This document shows positions 47,399-58,990 of a stretch of 64,000 bases of DNA, piece by piece (within the stretch, counting starts at the first letter, position 1; every line of letters begins with the position of its first letter). The position numbers were made by a program, and so were the translations under genes. A model generated the notes under the pieces. That model was given only the letters and a program-made list of their open reading frames with translations. It made no database searches and was not told where the DNA came from. The stretch covers positions 558,001 to 622,000 of the forward strand of contig JAZKJV010007260.1 of assembly GCA_037367405.1 (NCBI GenBank), in the 5' to 3' direction. The DNA comes from Ottelia alismoides (lineage: Eukaryota; Streptophyta; Magnoliopsida; Alismatales; Hydrocharitaceae).

Positions 47399-50300
47399 TG
47401 AAAACTCGGATTTTGCGAGGGTCAAAATAGTCCACACAAGGCGGGACTACAGTGTCGCTGAGCGACCGCTCACGAAACCCGAATTAATCAACAATTAACC
47501 CACAACAGATAAATCAAGCAATGAAAGTAAATGTGCGGAGTTAAAATTTATTATAACTCTACAACAAAGATGTGTATAGTGCAAGTATTGTAGAGGTCGA
47601 ACACAGGGAGCAGACAGGTAGATCGGGGCACAAGTGCTCAAAAATGTGTGTGCAAGTGATCAAATGCCTATTATGCTATTTTTTTTTGTGGGTTTTTAAT
47701 TTTATACTTTTTTTATTTAATTTTTAATTTTATATTTTTGTATTTTGATTTTTAATTTACTGATTTTTTATTTTCTTTTTATATTTTATATTTTTTTATA
47801 TTTTCTTTTTCAATATTGGAAATTAAAGACAATGTAATAAAAGGGAAACTAAAGTATTTATAAAAATAGATAAAAATACTCAAAAATGAGGAAATAAAGT
47901 CTTTTTGGTCTTTTTATACTTTTTTACTGTTTTTGTGATTTTTGGGTAATTTTTAGAATGTTTTTGGTATTTTTAATTAATAAAATAAAGCAAACAGTGG
48001 CAAAAATGCAAGGCTGAAACTTAAAATGGAGAAATAAAATAACAAACAGTAACAAAAATTCTCCAAATTAATTTTCACTTAAAGATAATCAAACAAAGAA
48101 AATTCAGGAGAAGAAAACACTATTTTTGGATTTTTTATGGATTTTATAAATCTTTATGAAGGTTTTTAGAGTTTTGCAATTTTTTGGAGTTTGGTTTTGT
48201 ATTTTTTAATGATTTTTGGCTGGGAGTTAAAACAAACTAAAAGACACAAAATATATTTTTTTGGGATTTTTCTGAGAAGTTTTTATATTTTTAGTGATTT
48301 TCTAATGCAAACAGTGCTGAAAATGACTATTTTTTATTTTTAATAAATAATAAAATGCACTAATTATGGAAAATAAAAATATGACATAAATCTACAATGC
48401 AACAGGAAGCTACAGTGATTTTTGGGGATTTTTTGGGGTTTTAGAGATGTATGCAAAAATTACCAGAAGCTAAAAAGAAACTACACACAGCCAGGGGTAG
48501 TGTTGTAATATTCAGAAAAGGCAGGGGCTTTAGCGCAAATTCACAGAAACTTTATAACTAGCACTAAAGCTTAATGCACTAAACAGAAATATTAAGAAAT
48601 AAATAGGGCCCTCCTACAAAAAAGCCAGTGTCACGCGCAGAGCACACGCCTGGCGGGGGCCTTTATGTAAATAGGGGAACAACCGGGGGTCTGAGCACAA
48701 TTTTCACGGCAATGTTATAACTAAACATGCATCTTTCAGGAGCAACAATGAATACCCAAAACAATAGGCCCTTGGTTGCAAAATAGCCGAGCGCACGTGC
48801 TCACGCACGTGCGCTTCGCTGGCAAGGGTGCGAGTGCAAAATTGAAAAGTCCAGGGTGGTTCCAGTAAATGTTACAAAATTATAAAGCCTCCTATGAAAG
48901 TTTTAGAAGCGGCTAAAAATTACAAAAATGGCTGGGCGATTTACTGCAATTTACCCAGACCTGGGGGTGATCCAACGGGCGCTCGATCTTCCACTTATGA
49001 CACGTGTCGCGCTCACAGCCCGCGATGCCCCTTCATCTGTGCGGCCCAGATCAGAAGATGGCGAGTGATGGACGGCTCTGGAAGAACACGATCCAACGTG
49101 CGCTGCTCCTTACGAAGAACGGGGGAGGATCCAACGGCTACGGATGGCTTTGGAAGAACACGCGAAGAACTCGAGCTGGGCGAGTTTGGATTCGCCCAAG
49201 CTCGAGCTCTCGCGCACCTGGCGCCTCCCCGACGACCACAATCAGCTCCTGCAGCGGTGGTGATGCTCCTAGGTGCCGTAGATGGGGCCGAGGACCTACG
49301 AATGGCCTCCGGCGCTCGATGAAGCTCCAGGCGACCTGGGGCTGATTCTTGGTGCTCCTTGAGGCTCAGATGCCTCCTTCAAGCCCTGCAAAGAAGAGTA
49401 GAGAACGGCAGCGCAAATGGGCAGGAAACTTGGCCTTTATTGGCGAGTAAACGGAGTGAAGAATGGTGGAGGTGGTCGCCGGAGCTCAAGAGCTCCGGCG
49501 AGGTGTTCGACGCGAAACTTGAGGTGATTAATGGGTGAAACAACCTACTGAATGCATGAAGTGAAACCTAAGACTAACAGCTACTAAACTACGAAAGAAA
49601 TAAGAAGGAAAACGACCTCGATTGGCTGTAGAAGCCAAGAGATAAAACCTCACGGCCAAGCTTGGCCGGAGATGGGTGGAGCCGCTCCTCGGCCTCTCCA
49701 AACGCCGCGAACTTGGCCGGAGGCACGCCTGTCACACACGCCAGTCCAGGGCACAAGTCGAAGGGGTAGGATTGGTCAAAAGAGGGTTCAAAAGTTGGAG
49801 GATGGAAATGGGGGGTTTTTGAAAGTGGTCGACGGGGCACTTTCAACGAGGCATATCGAGCGCGTCAGAGGTCGAATCCCCGATACAATCGTTGGGCGTG
49901 TAAGAGGAAGGATAGGGGAAGATATTTGCAGAAGACGTCGACCTCAATCGGTGAATGGAGAGGCCTCGAAAAAAGGGCGAAAGTGGGCGAAAAACCCAAT
50001 ATCTGACAGGGGCAGGGGGGGTCAGACAGTTGACCAAAGGTCAACTGTCAGACCAACCTGGTTGGTCCACGTGGACCAACCAGGGAAAAACCCTTGTTAA
50101 ATTAATAAAAAATAACAAATGATAGTATTTTAATTAGGTTATAAAATAAAAAATGTTTAAAAAATTATAAATTATTTTATTATGATTTTTATTTATTTTT
50201 ATGAAGTGTATTTTTACAAGTTTGCATTTATACCCCTATAGGTATCTATATTTATATATTTAAGTATTTTATTTTTATTTAGGTATTTTTAATTTATTTT

Positions 50301-51230
50301 ATTTTGGTTTTTATTTTCTAAAATTATAAAATACTTTTATATACACACATATATTTTATTTTATTTTTATGAAATGTTTTGTATCTGAAATAAAATATAA
50401 ATGTATAATGTATAGGTATGTGTATAAGTAATGTATCTATGTATTCTATTATATAAGTATTTTTATTTTGTATTTTATTTAGGCTTTTATTCTAATTTTA
50501 ATGCACATAATTATTATAAGTATTATTTACGACATTATAAAAATATAAAATTATAAAAATAATAAATAAATAATAAATTGAATATTTTAATATGTACAAG
50601 GTACAATAGGGGTCTAAAAGTCAACTTTCAAACCGTAGCTCCGCCAAATGCGAAACCACCACCATTAATTAGATTATTTTCTTCTATATACAATTAAAGG
50701 TGGGTACGCTGCATTTGGAGTTTTTATTTGTGAGATACGGGTCTGGGAAGTTGGCATTCTGGATTTTTATTCAGACCATAACTTTTTATCTGTACATTAT
50801 TTTTCTATGAAATCAATTTTGTATTTTTCTTTATTAATTTATCTACAACTTTCATGTACAAAGTTTCTTCATTTGATGTATAAAAAGTGGAACCAAAAAT
50901 AGGTCCCAAAAGGAATAAAGAATGAATTAATAATTATAGGTATTTTATCTGTATTTTGGCCCTTATCTCCCCCTACTTTATTCCTTGTCGACCTATTCAT
51001 CAAGATGCCTAGGTCTCGGGGTTTCGGGTCATAAAATATTTACAATATTTTATTCTTTTTCTTTTCTTTTCTTTATTCTATAATTTTGGCACTAAAAACC
51101 GCATTTTATACAATGTTTACACACAGATGCATGAATGCTAAAATGCATGAATTAATGCTATTTACACGCATTTACTAGGGTTTTTAAGGCCAAAATGATA
51201 GAATAAAGATGATGAAACGTAGCTTCATCA
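47399..51230 (-). repeat. 5' LTR of the young gypsy element (3,832 bp)
   Basis: It is the same length and ends as the 3' LTR. It is the transcription-driving copy for the element. Substitutions relative to the 3' LTR include AATACAC to AAGACAC (near 48,242), CCCGTGATG to CCCGCGATG (near 49,022) and TTATGACA to TTACGACA (near 50,528). The right target duplication CCCCA follows at 51,231. Confidence 0.93.
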
Positions 51231-52000
51231 CCCCATTACCTAACCTCTTGTGCGCATCAATTGCCTTAAACATGGCATCATAATCTCATGGCATCAGAAC
51301 TAATGGAATACATTATTCACGAGGTATGAGGTTTCTGATATAGCGTAAAACTCTAGAGCCCAAAAAAAGATAACATAAGTGACCCTAATGGGGGTTATAG
51401 GATTCAACAAAGAGATAAATAAAAAATAAAATCAAATAACTCTAACACACTCCCTTAAGTTGGAGCATATCTATTGATCATGTCCTCATGCACTGCGAGA
51501 TTGGTGGCAATGTATGTAGCAAACTTGTTCTCTCGGTAAAAACTAATGCGAGTAATAACAAGGAGTCCAATCTCCTGTAGAAATGAGCAAGACATTAAAC
51601 ACGTGAGGTGGTCGAGGCAATCGTATTATATTTTGATAATATAAAAAATGTATTTTATAAAAATGTATTTTGATAACATAAAAACCGAAAAAATATAAAA
51701 CATATCAAAAAATTACATAAAAATAATGTATAGTCTATTTTACTATATTTTGATTACTGACCAAAAGTCACTAAAACTGGAAAAAGAAAACTCTTAAAAA
51801 TTAAAAAATACCAAAACTTTTATAAAAATCTAATTATTCATTAAAATCCAAAAATATGTTTTTCTATTTCTTAATATTGTTTATACAATTATTCATATAT
51901 AAAAATTGATTTGAGTAATTTTAGACCTTATTTCCTATTTTTAAAATTCAAATCAATTTCAAGTATTTATTAAATCCTTGATTTGGGATATTGATCATGA
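51231..52000. repeat. Tandem unit R2
   Basis: 770 bp, starting CCCCATTACCTAACCTC and ending TTGATCATGA. Its first five bases double as the right target duplication of the gypsy element. Content is as in R1: on the minus strand a copia polypurine/LTR start at about 51,447 and the AT-rich tail. Confidence 0.88.
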
Positions 52001-52762
52001 CCCCATTACCTGACCTCTTGTGCGCATCAATTGCCTTAAACATGGCATATAATCTCATGGCATCAGAACTAATGGAATACATTATTCACGAGGTATGAGG
52101 TTTCTGATATAGCGCAAAACTCTAAAGACCAAAAAAAGATAACATAAGTGACCCTAATGGGGGTTATAGGATTCAATAAAGAGATAAATAAAAAATAAAA
52201 TCAAATAACTCTAACACACTCCCTTAAGTTGGAGCATATCTATTGATCATGTCCTCATGCACTGCGAGATTGGTGGCAATGTATGTAGCAAACTTGTTCT
52301 CTCGGTAAAAAGTAATGCGAGTAATAACAAGGAGTCCAATCTCCTGTAGAAATGAGCAAGACATTAAACACGTGAGGTGGTCGAGGCAATCGTATTATAT
52401 TTTGATAATATAAAAAATGTATTTTTATAAAAATGTATTTTGATAACATAAAAATCGAAAAAAATATAAAACATGTCAAAAAATTACATAAAAATAATGT
52501 ATAGTCTATTTTACTATATTTTGATTACTGACCAAAAGTCACTAAAACTGGAAAAAGAAAACTCTTAAAAATTAAAAAAATACCAAAACTTTTATAAAAA
52601 TCTAAATATTCATTAAAATCCAAAAATATGTTTTTCTATTTCTTAATATTGTTTATATAATTATTCATATATAAAAATTGATTTGAGTAATTTTAGACCG
52701 TATTTCCTATTTTTAAAATTCAAATCAATTTCAAGTATTTATTAAATCCTTGATTTGGGATA
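52001..52762. repeat. Tandem unit R3
   Basis: About 762 bp, starting CCCCATTACCTGACCTC and losing similarity after TTTGGGATAT. The R2/R3 junction (GATCATGACCCCATTACC) shows the arrangement that existed at R1/R2 before the gypsy insertion. Small differences (a 1-base loss in GGCATCATAATC, CTCTAAAGACC for CTCTAGAGCCC) show that the triplication is older than the insertion. Confidence 0.88.
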
Positions 52763-52926
52763 TTTTTATCTTTTAAAAAATAAAAATTAGCAAAAAATCA
52801 TAAAAATCACAAAAAATTATAAAAATAGATAAAACCCAGAAATAAGTTTTATTTTGCATTTTGTTTATATTTACTAGTACTTATAAATATATTATTCTAT
52901 ATTATATATATACCATTATATATCCT
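52763..52926. other. AT-rich spacer, possible gypsy LTR piece
   Basis: AT-rich low-complexity DNA. It may form one older LTR fragment together with 55,973-56,380, split by the solo LTR between them. The target-site duplication ATCCT (52,922-52,926) ends it. Confidence 0.5.
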
Positions 52927-54690
52927 TGATGAGCGCGAAATCCACCTCTTTGATAATGAGGAATTGTAGTATAGGAAGCGGATTTCGGTCGTCAAAATAC
53001 CACAATCTTTGAATGTTGTGGAATAATTTACTTGGCAAGTTTACCAAGGTCCAACACAGGGAACAGAGATTTTTAGTTGCGTGGTTTTTAAATCAAATTA
53101 AATAATTAATAAATGCTCGATTAATTCCTGTGTGGGGAAAATATAATACAAATGCGAAGAAAATGCAATGCAAGAATAATAAACAGAATTTATGCCCAGG
53201 ATCTGTGATTTGGATCGTATCTAATTCTCTAATAATATGATCAATAATTTCCTCAAAATTAATCACAGATCAACATGTAATTGAGTCAATGCTTCAGATC
53301 AATAATTTTAAGCTCAGAATAGTTGAAGCGAGAGATCAGACCTCCAAATATTTTTGAATTAATTCCTCGATAGTTGGCTACAAACTTAGAGGAATGGATC
53401 TAAATTAATCCCCTATGAAATCTTAAATGTGATATTAACCATCAATGACAATCAGAGTTCACTATCTAACCTCCTGCAAAAATTTATCACTCAATTCTCA
53501 AGCATAAGTATGTCAAAATAAGCCTGCAAAAGTCAGTGATGATCCGCAAATAATAATTGACAATAAACCACCTCAGATCTGTTCACAAACTATGCTAAAT
53601 GGTAGAGCATGAAAAGAGCTTCGAAACGACATATTATACGCTAAAATCGGAGTCCAGATGGAGAAGATATGCTAAAATGAAATTTCAGGGACTGAAATGT
53701 AAATAAAATAAATATTTATTTGCAAAGAGGCCCCTGGGAGGACTTATCTATAATATCAAAAACTTGGGGGACTTTTCTGAAATTTTCCCCCGGCGAGGGT
53801 GTTTCTGCAAATTCGGAAAACGCCAGGGGCCGTTCTGCAATTTTCCCACTGCGCACGTGCGGAGCACGTGCGCATGGAGGTTTGGTGGGCGAGGCTGAGG
53901 CCCGGGCTTCCGAGCCTGAGGTTCGGGCGGAGGGGCGAGAGGGTCGGGTGCAGGGCTCAGGCTCGTGAACCCGAGCCTACGTGGCGGGAGGCGGTGCGTC
54001 GGGGGCCCCGAGCCTCGAGGTTGGGGGTCGAGGCTCGGTAGGCGCACGTGGCAGAGCAGAGGCCGTTGGATCAAGGGCTCGGCCGCCTGATCCAACGGTG
54101 CCTGTAGTGCACGAAGGGCCGGGGCGGAGGGGCGATGTGCGCCAAGGCGGAGCTGGTCTCCGCAGCGGGCGGTGGCGCGACGGCCGCGCGCCCTCGCGTC
54201 GATCGGCAGAGGGCGAGGTGGCGCTCCTAAGCTCAGCCGACACATGGCCGAGCTTAGGCGGAGGCGAACGGCTGCGAGGCAGTGGAACAGCGGAGCGGTT
54301 GGCTGAGGCGCGACGGAGAGGAAGGCCGGGGCTGAGGCATTGCGGTGAACGGCGCAGGCGGTGCTCGCACGGGGTGGAGGTGTCGCGAGGTTGGTCGAGG
54401 CGAGGCGGCGTCGTTGATGGCGAGGTCAACCTGCAGAGTTAAAGAAAAACAAAAAAAAAGGGGGGGGAGGGGGGAAGGTTGGTCTCGGCCTTTGCAAGGC
54501 CGGCTGAGGGTGCGAGGTGGCCGGCGAGCTGTTGTGCAGCCGAGGGCGGAGAAGCGGAGGGTTGTACCTGGGATACCTCAGGCGCCTCCGACAACGGCAG
54601 CAGTCGGGGTTGCTGGATCACGCCGGCGAAGATGCTGTCACCACCTCCGGAGCAATGGCGGATGAAGGCTTGAGGCCGGCGAAGTGGTGG

Positions 54691-54697
54691 TTTTATA
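54691..54697 (-). promoter_or_regulatory. TATA box of the solo LTR
   Basis: The minus strand reads CCACCTATAAAACCACC in an otherwise GC-rich context. It sits about 160-250 bp downstream of the G-box cluster in transcription orientation, a plausible promoter arrangement. Confidence 0.65.
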
Positions 54698-54853
54698 GGT
54701 GGCGCGGTGGTGGTGCGTTACACGGGGAGTTGAAGGCCGTGCATGGCGGAGAGGGGTAACGGCTGGAGAGGAGTGATGGCCGTTGGAGGGAGGTGGAGAA
54801 ACGGCAGGGGGGGGGGGGTGCTGGGCGTGAACGGTTGAGGAAGAAGATGGGGA

Positions 54854-54945
54854 GGTCACGTGCTAGGCACGTGACCCGGGGAAAGGCTGGAGAGAGAGAG
54901 CAAGTGGGGGTGCCACGTGGCACGCCCAGGGGCTGCCACGTGGCA
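54854..54945 (-). promoter_or_regulatory. Cluster of four G-boxes in palindromes
   Basis: GGTCACGTGC-TAG-GCACGTGACC (54,854-54,876) contains two CACGTG cores in an exact inverted repeat. GTGCCACGTGGCAC (54,910-54,923) and TGCCACGTGGCA (54,934-54,945) are perfect palindromes. Four G-boxes within 92 bp upstream of a TATA box would be a strong binding platform for bZIP/bHLH factors. A further pair (GCGCACGTGC...GCACGTGCGC, about 53,851-53,874) lies on the other side of the core and has a close counterpart in the other LTR family at about 38,972-38,993. Confidence 0.65.
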
Positions 54946-55972
54946 CCCCCAAAAAAATTTCAACTTTAAGGATGGAGAAGAAGGAGAAGGAGACCTCGGA
55001 TCGAAAAGTTTTCTTCACGAAAGTTGTTCGTCTCGACGAGATCTACAACTTTCATGAAGGGCCCAGAAGCAAAAGAGGTCACCTGTGCAAAGTGGTATTT
55101 TTGGTGGCTTTCCTTGTGTACGAAAAACCGTATTTTTGAGATTTGTAATTTTTTTGGTGGTTTTAGAGGGGATAAAAAATCTAGAAAAAATAAGATAAAA
55201 TATAAGAAAATTAATTACACACTAATCTAATTTTTTTGGATTTTTAAAGGATAAGAAATTAGGAAAATAAAATAAAAGTAAGAAACGCTCAACTTTTGCA
55301 CAGACCGACAACGGACACTTGGACTTGGTCAATTTCTTTGATATCCGTTTTAATCTGGATTTGAATCTTTACGCTTCTTATTAAGACTTTCATCAAAGGA
55401 CACAAAATAAAAAGAAATAAAATTAAAAGAGTTAATTATGCACATAAAAACTCAGGTCAAAATTGGCAAAAAGTTAAAATGCGCAAAAGAGGCCCAAAAC
55501 CCAACTTTCACAAATGAGCTCCGAATTTTATGAAATTGGTCTTGTTTTGAAGGTATTTGAAAATGGAGTACTTTAAAAGTGAGTAGACCAAAATCGGACA
55601 CTGTATGTGGGAGATATGCTCATTTTAGTCTGTCAGATGTGAAATTTGACTTTGGGATTATTTGACACTTATTGGGGTTAGTAATTTTTTTGTATTTTTT
55701 ATTTAATAAAGTTAGTAATATCTACACAATGGAGGTGGTTTCAGGTTAATCGGAGTTAGAATGAATTAATTAAAAATAAGAGAAGTTAGCGGCTTTTTGG
55801 GCTAATTTACACTGGGGATTTTAAATGCAATTATGCATGATGAAATGCAGATATTATTTACACATGTATGAATGCTAATAATGCTCTATTAATGATTAAT
55901 TGCAAGTGGATGATGGGGGACAGAGCCTAAATGACCAATTTTATCATGATGAATACGGGATTCATCAATCCT

Positions 55973-56380
55973 ATATATGTCTTTAAAAGAAAAAAAACAT
56001 AAAAATTTGAAAATGCAAAAAGAAAATATAAAATTATAAAATTTGAAACGAAATAAAATTTAATAATAAAAAATAATAAAAAATAAAAAACCCATAAAAA
56101 CAATAAAAATGGACAAGAGATGAAAGACAAATTTTGTGCGCATTTTTTTGCCCTCATCTATCATTTGCTCCCTGAGTTTGACCTATACACATGCTTACAC
56201 TATACACACCTGTTGCAGAGTTATTATAAATTTTAACTCCACATTTTTATATTATTTATTTGATTTGCATTATGGGTTAATTGTTGATCGATCGAGGTTT
56301 CGTGAGCTGTCGCCACAACGATTGTGTCTCTACCTTGTGTGAGACATATTTTAGACCCTCGCAAGATCTCGTTTCATCAA
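55973..56380 (+). mobile_element. Gypsy LTR 3'-end fragment
   Basis: The plus strand from about 56,195 reads TGCAGAGTTATTATAAATTT, then GGGTTAATTGTTGATCGATC, GGTTTCGTGAGCTG and GACCCTCGCAAGATCTCG. These match, in order, the reverse complement of the intact gypsy LTR end at 37,578-37,760. It ends near TTTCATCA and is not followed by a primer-binding site. It is older than and unrelated in orientation to the young element. Confidence 0.7.
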
Positions 56381-56689
56381 AGGAGAAGATGTACACAAGG
56401 GTTTTGGTGATGAGCCCTGTATTAGGCGTTGGAGGTGATGGGTCTTGTAGATCATATATCTAGAGATGGGCCCATGGTGATGGTGACTGGAGAAGATGCG
56501 TCTTCGGTGATGAAGCCATGGCATGGTTTCTGGAATCGAAGCTTGGGTTGTATTCCAACCTCTTTGTGATGGAGGTCCTGATTGTATGTTAGCTCTAGGC
56601 GTGAGAAATAATGAGGCATGCCACGACCAATGGTGGTGTGCTCGAGAAAGAAGAGAAGAGAAGGTCTCAATAACGGCAGAGAGGGTTGG

Positions 56690-57545
56690 CCGGTGGCAGT
56701 TAGTCATTTGGTTTTGAGCTTGATCTGAGATCAATTCTCAGATACGGTGTGGAGAAGAAATAGAGAGTGAATAGAATACTTTATTCAAGGGGCATATGGT
56801 TTCTTATATAGTGTGAAACCCTAGATCCCTAAAAGCGATAGTTACTAAGTGACCTTTTCACCTTTTTTTGATCTAAAAGATTCATGTTCAATTGCTTTCC
56901 ATTCTCTCATTTACCTCGAGAATCCATAATTCTCAACTATTTTCAGTTGGCAAGGATCCAACAAAACTAAGATGATGGTGAAGAAAGATAGTGTAATAGT
57001 TGTAATGTTCATTCACACACATGCTCTAATATTCAAAACTCTCTCTCATGGATAGGAATACATTCTAATTACAGACTTTGGGATCGACAAGTAATGTTTA
57101 AAGACATATTACCTTACATAATTGACATGTCCCTCCTTGGTAGGAACAAGTAAATGAATAAGATGGCAATGATTCTTATAGTGTGATTAGGTTCCTTAGA
57201 CATCCCACTATCCAATCAATTTTAGGATATGATGTTTTCCTACTACCAATTTTTGACGCTCCCCATTGAGAGATTGACAGATAATACAACCTTAGCAGCA
57301 AGGTCAAACAACATAATCCATGAATTGTTTCCATTTAATCTCAACTCCATGCTTAAGATAGATTTTGACTCTGTCGAGTAGGAGGTCAATGAGTTGCTCA
57401 CACTTCTGCACATACATTCGTTCTGTCTTTCTAACATGGTCTATTACATTACATACCCCTCGAAGTTGATCCTAAAGATGATCCAGAGGGGGTTACGTGA
57501 TTCAATAAAGAGATAAAGAAATATTAAAACTAAATAACTCTAACA
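56690..57545 (-). mobile_element. Decayed copia LTR, split
   Basis: On the minus strand TGTTAGAGTTATTTAGTTTT (57,545) is the same LTR start as in units R1-R3. Further on, ACTATATAAGAAACCATATG (about 56,800-56,820, TATA-like) and CCTTGAATAAAGTATTCTAT match the R units and common Ale-type copia LTRs. The middle (about 56,890-57,470) does not match and may be an insertion. Its 64-codon minus-strand frame at 57,243-57,437 has no recognised domain. Confidence 0.55.
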
Positions 57546-58990
57546 AGCTCTTCCACCATCACCTTTTTGAGTCATTGGAATGCCTCCAAGCATTCACGTG
57601 TCATCTCCCTAGTTGATTCTTCCAAAGTAGGTTCGTCAGGGGAACCACATTCTTGAAATATCCTTTAATAAATTTCTAGTAGTTTATCAATACAAGGAAG
57701 AATCACTTCTCTCTCGCCTTTGTGGGGGTCGCCTACTCTTCAATGTTGTGAGTCTTCTTGGGATCCATCCATTCACCCACATTATGTTGCCTAGCTAGTT
57801 TCTTAAGCAACATCTACAGATGCCTAAGAAATGATCTTTTGAATGAAGGCATACTTCTTTAGCTTTCAAGTATAATCCATGTTGCCTAGCTAGTTTCTTA
57901 AGCAACATCTACAGATGCTTGACATGTTCTTCCATGGTCCTGCTTTACACCACAATGTCATCCAAATAAACCATAACAAAAGATTTTATATACTCGCAAA
58001 AAACATCGCTCACTAGGATACATGAAATAGTCAAGGTATTAATTAACTCGAACGAAAAAGGAACTCAAACGAACCAGAGCGAGCCTCACTTCTATCTTTG
58101 GTTCATCTTCCTCATTGACACAATATTGGTTGTATAGCTTGACATAAGATCCATATTCATAAGAATTTTGCCTTGCCTAAGCCATTAAATTAGTATTCAA
58201 CTTTGGAGATAGTGGCACAAAATCCTCAAACAATGCATCACAATCATTATCTTCTTGTCGTGTACATAGTACCTTCTCTCTTTCACATTCAACTTGTGAC
58301 TCATGTAAGTCATAGGATGCCTATCTTGCACTATATGCCTCTAATTGTGTAAACAGGTATGTTGGTGTGGACTTCAATTAGCTTCTCGTAATCTGGAAGT
58401 TGTGGAATGGCTCTTTTACCATTGCCTTTTTGAGTCGTTCAAATGCCTCCTAGCATTCACACGCCATCTCCATGGTTTATTCTTCCAAAGTAGGTTTGTC
58501 AAGCGCACCATCTTCCTGGAATATCCCTTGATGTGTAGTAGTTAACTATTATGAGAATCACATCTCCCCTACCTCTGCGGAAGACTCTTCAATGATGTTA
58601 GTCTTCCCAAAACTCCATCCTTATCGCACCCTTTGGCCATGATATGCTGGAGGAAAGAGATGATCTTTTGATTGAAGTTGCACTGCTCCACCTGTAAGTA
58701 CAATCGGTATTGTCTCAACTTTTAAACACCATATGCAGATGTTTGACATGTTCTTCCAAGGTCCTTCATTACACCACAATGTCTTCCAATTAAACCATAA
58801 CAAAATAAGTAGATATACTCACAAAAAACCACGTTCACTAGGGTACGTAAAGTAGTCGGGGCATTAACTAACCTCAATGGCATATCGAGGAACTTAAATG
58901 AACCGTAGCAGTTCTTACTTCTATCTTTGGTTAGTCTTCCACGGTATGTCGAACTTGGTAGTAGATTTACATGAGATCAATATTCGTAAC
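57546..58990 (-). pseudogene. Decayed Ty3/gypsy polymerase, two tandem copies
   Basis: On the minus strand EYIKSFVMVYLDDIVV (about 57,960-58,010) is a gypsy reverse transcriptase catalytic region with YLDD. It is followed by TMEEHVKHL and KEVCLHSKDHF. The same segment recurs about 860 bp to the right (about 58,700-58,810, a KLCYGLIGRHC-like decayed version), and the RNase H-side words (TCTTCCAAAGTAGGTT at 57,622 and 58,485) recur with the same spacing. So a ~0.86-kb part of the polymerase is tandemly duplicated. Stops and frameshifts are frequent. Orientation is the same as the young gypsy element, but the age and the sequence differ. It is not its missing polymerase. Confidence 0.75.

Larger units (their letters stand above)
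37578..51230 (-). mobile_element. Complete young non-autonomous Ty3/gypsy (Athila/Tat-like) retrotransposon
   Basis: The 13,653-bp element lies on the minus strand. It is flanked by identical 5-bp target duplications CCCCA (37,573-37,577; 51,231-51,235). Its parts in transcription order are: 5' LTR (51,230-47,399), tRNA-Asp primer-binding site, a ~1.35-kb leader, one 643-codon ORF, a ~2.7-kb 3' untranslated region with six stem-loops, polypurine tract, and 3' LTR (41,409-37,578). The empty site is still readable in the neighbouring repeat copy at 51,991-52,010 (GATCATGACCCCATTACC). The ORF has a retropepsin-like domain but no polymerase, RNase H or integrase. I found none in any frame of the 5,989-bp internal region. 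Replication would therefore need enzymes from a related autonomous element. The near-identity of the LTRs marks recent insertion. Confidence 0.93.
52927..55967 (-). mobile_element. Solo LTR of a related gypsy family (3,041 bp)
   Basis: On the minus strand it runs TGATGAATCC...GCTCATCA and is flanked by identical ATCCT (52,922-52,926; 55,968-55,972), with no internal region or second LTR. That is the product of recombination between two LTRs. It resembles the 3.8-kb LTRs in layout (AT-rich ends, GC-rich core 53,830-54,950), in the GTCCAACACAGGGAACAG phrase and in GATCTACAACTTTCATG at 55,039, but the sequence is otherwise different, so it is a separate family. Overlapping GC-rich frames of up to 165 codons on both strands within it are not credible genes. 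Confidence 0.9.

Noticed and set aside
53748..54860. Overlapping frames of 100-165 codons on both strands in the solo LTR
   Set aside because: They overlap in many frames on both strands of a GC-rich LTR core and contain only proline/arginine-rich low-complexity sequence.
57546..58990. The gypsy polymerase remnant as the missing polymerase of the young gypsy element
   Set aside because: It lies outside the LTRs and target duplications, is badly decayed while the LTRs are nearly identical, and is internally duplicated.
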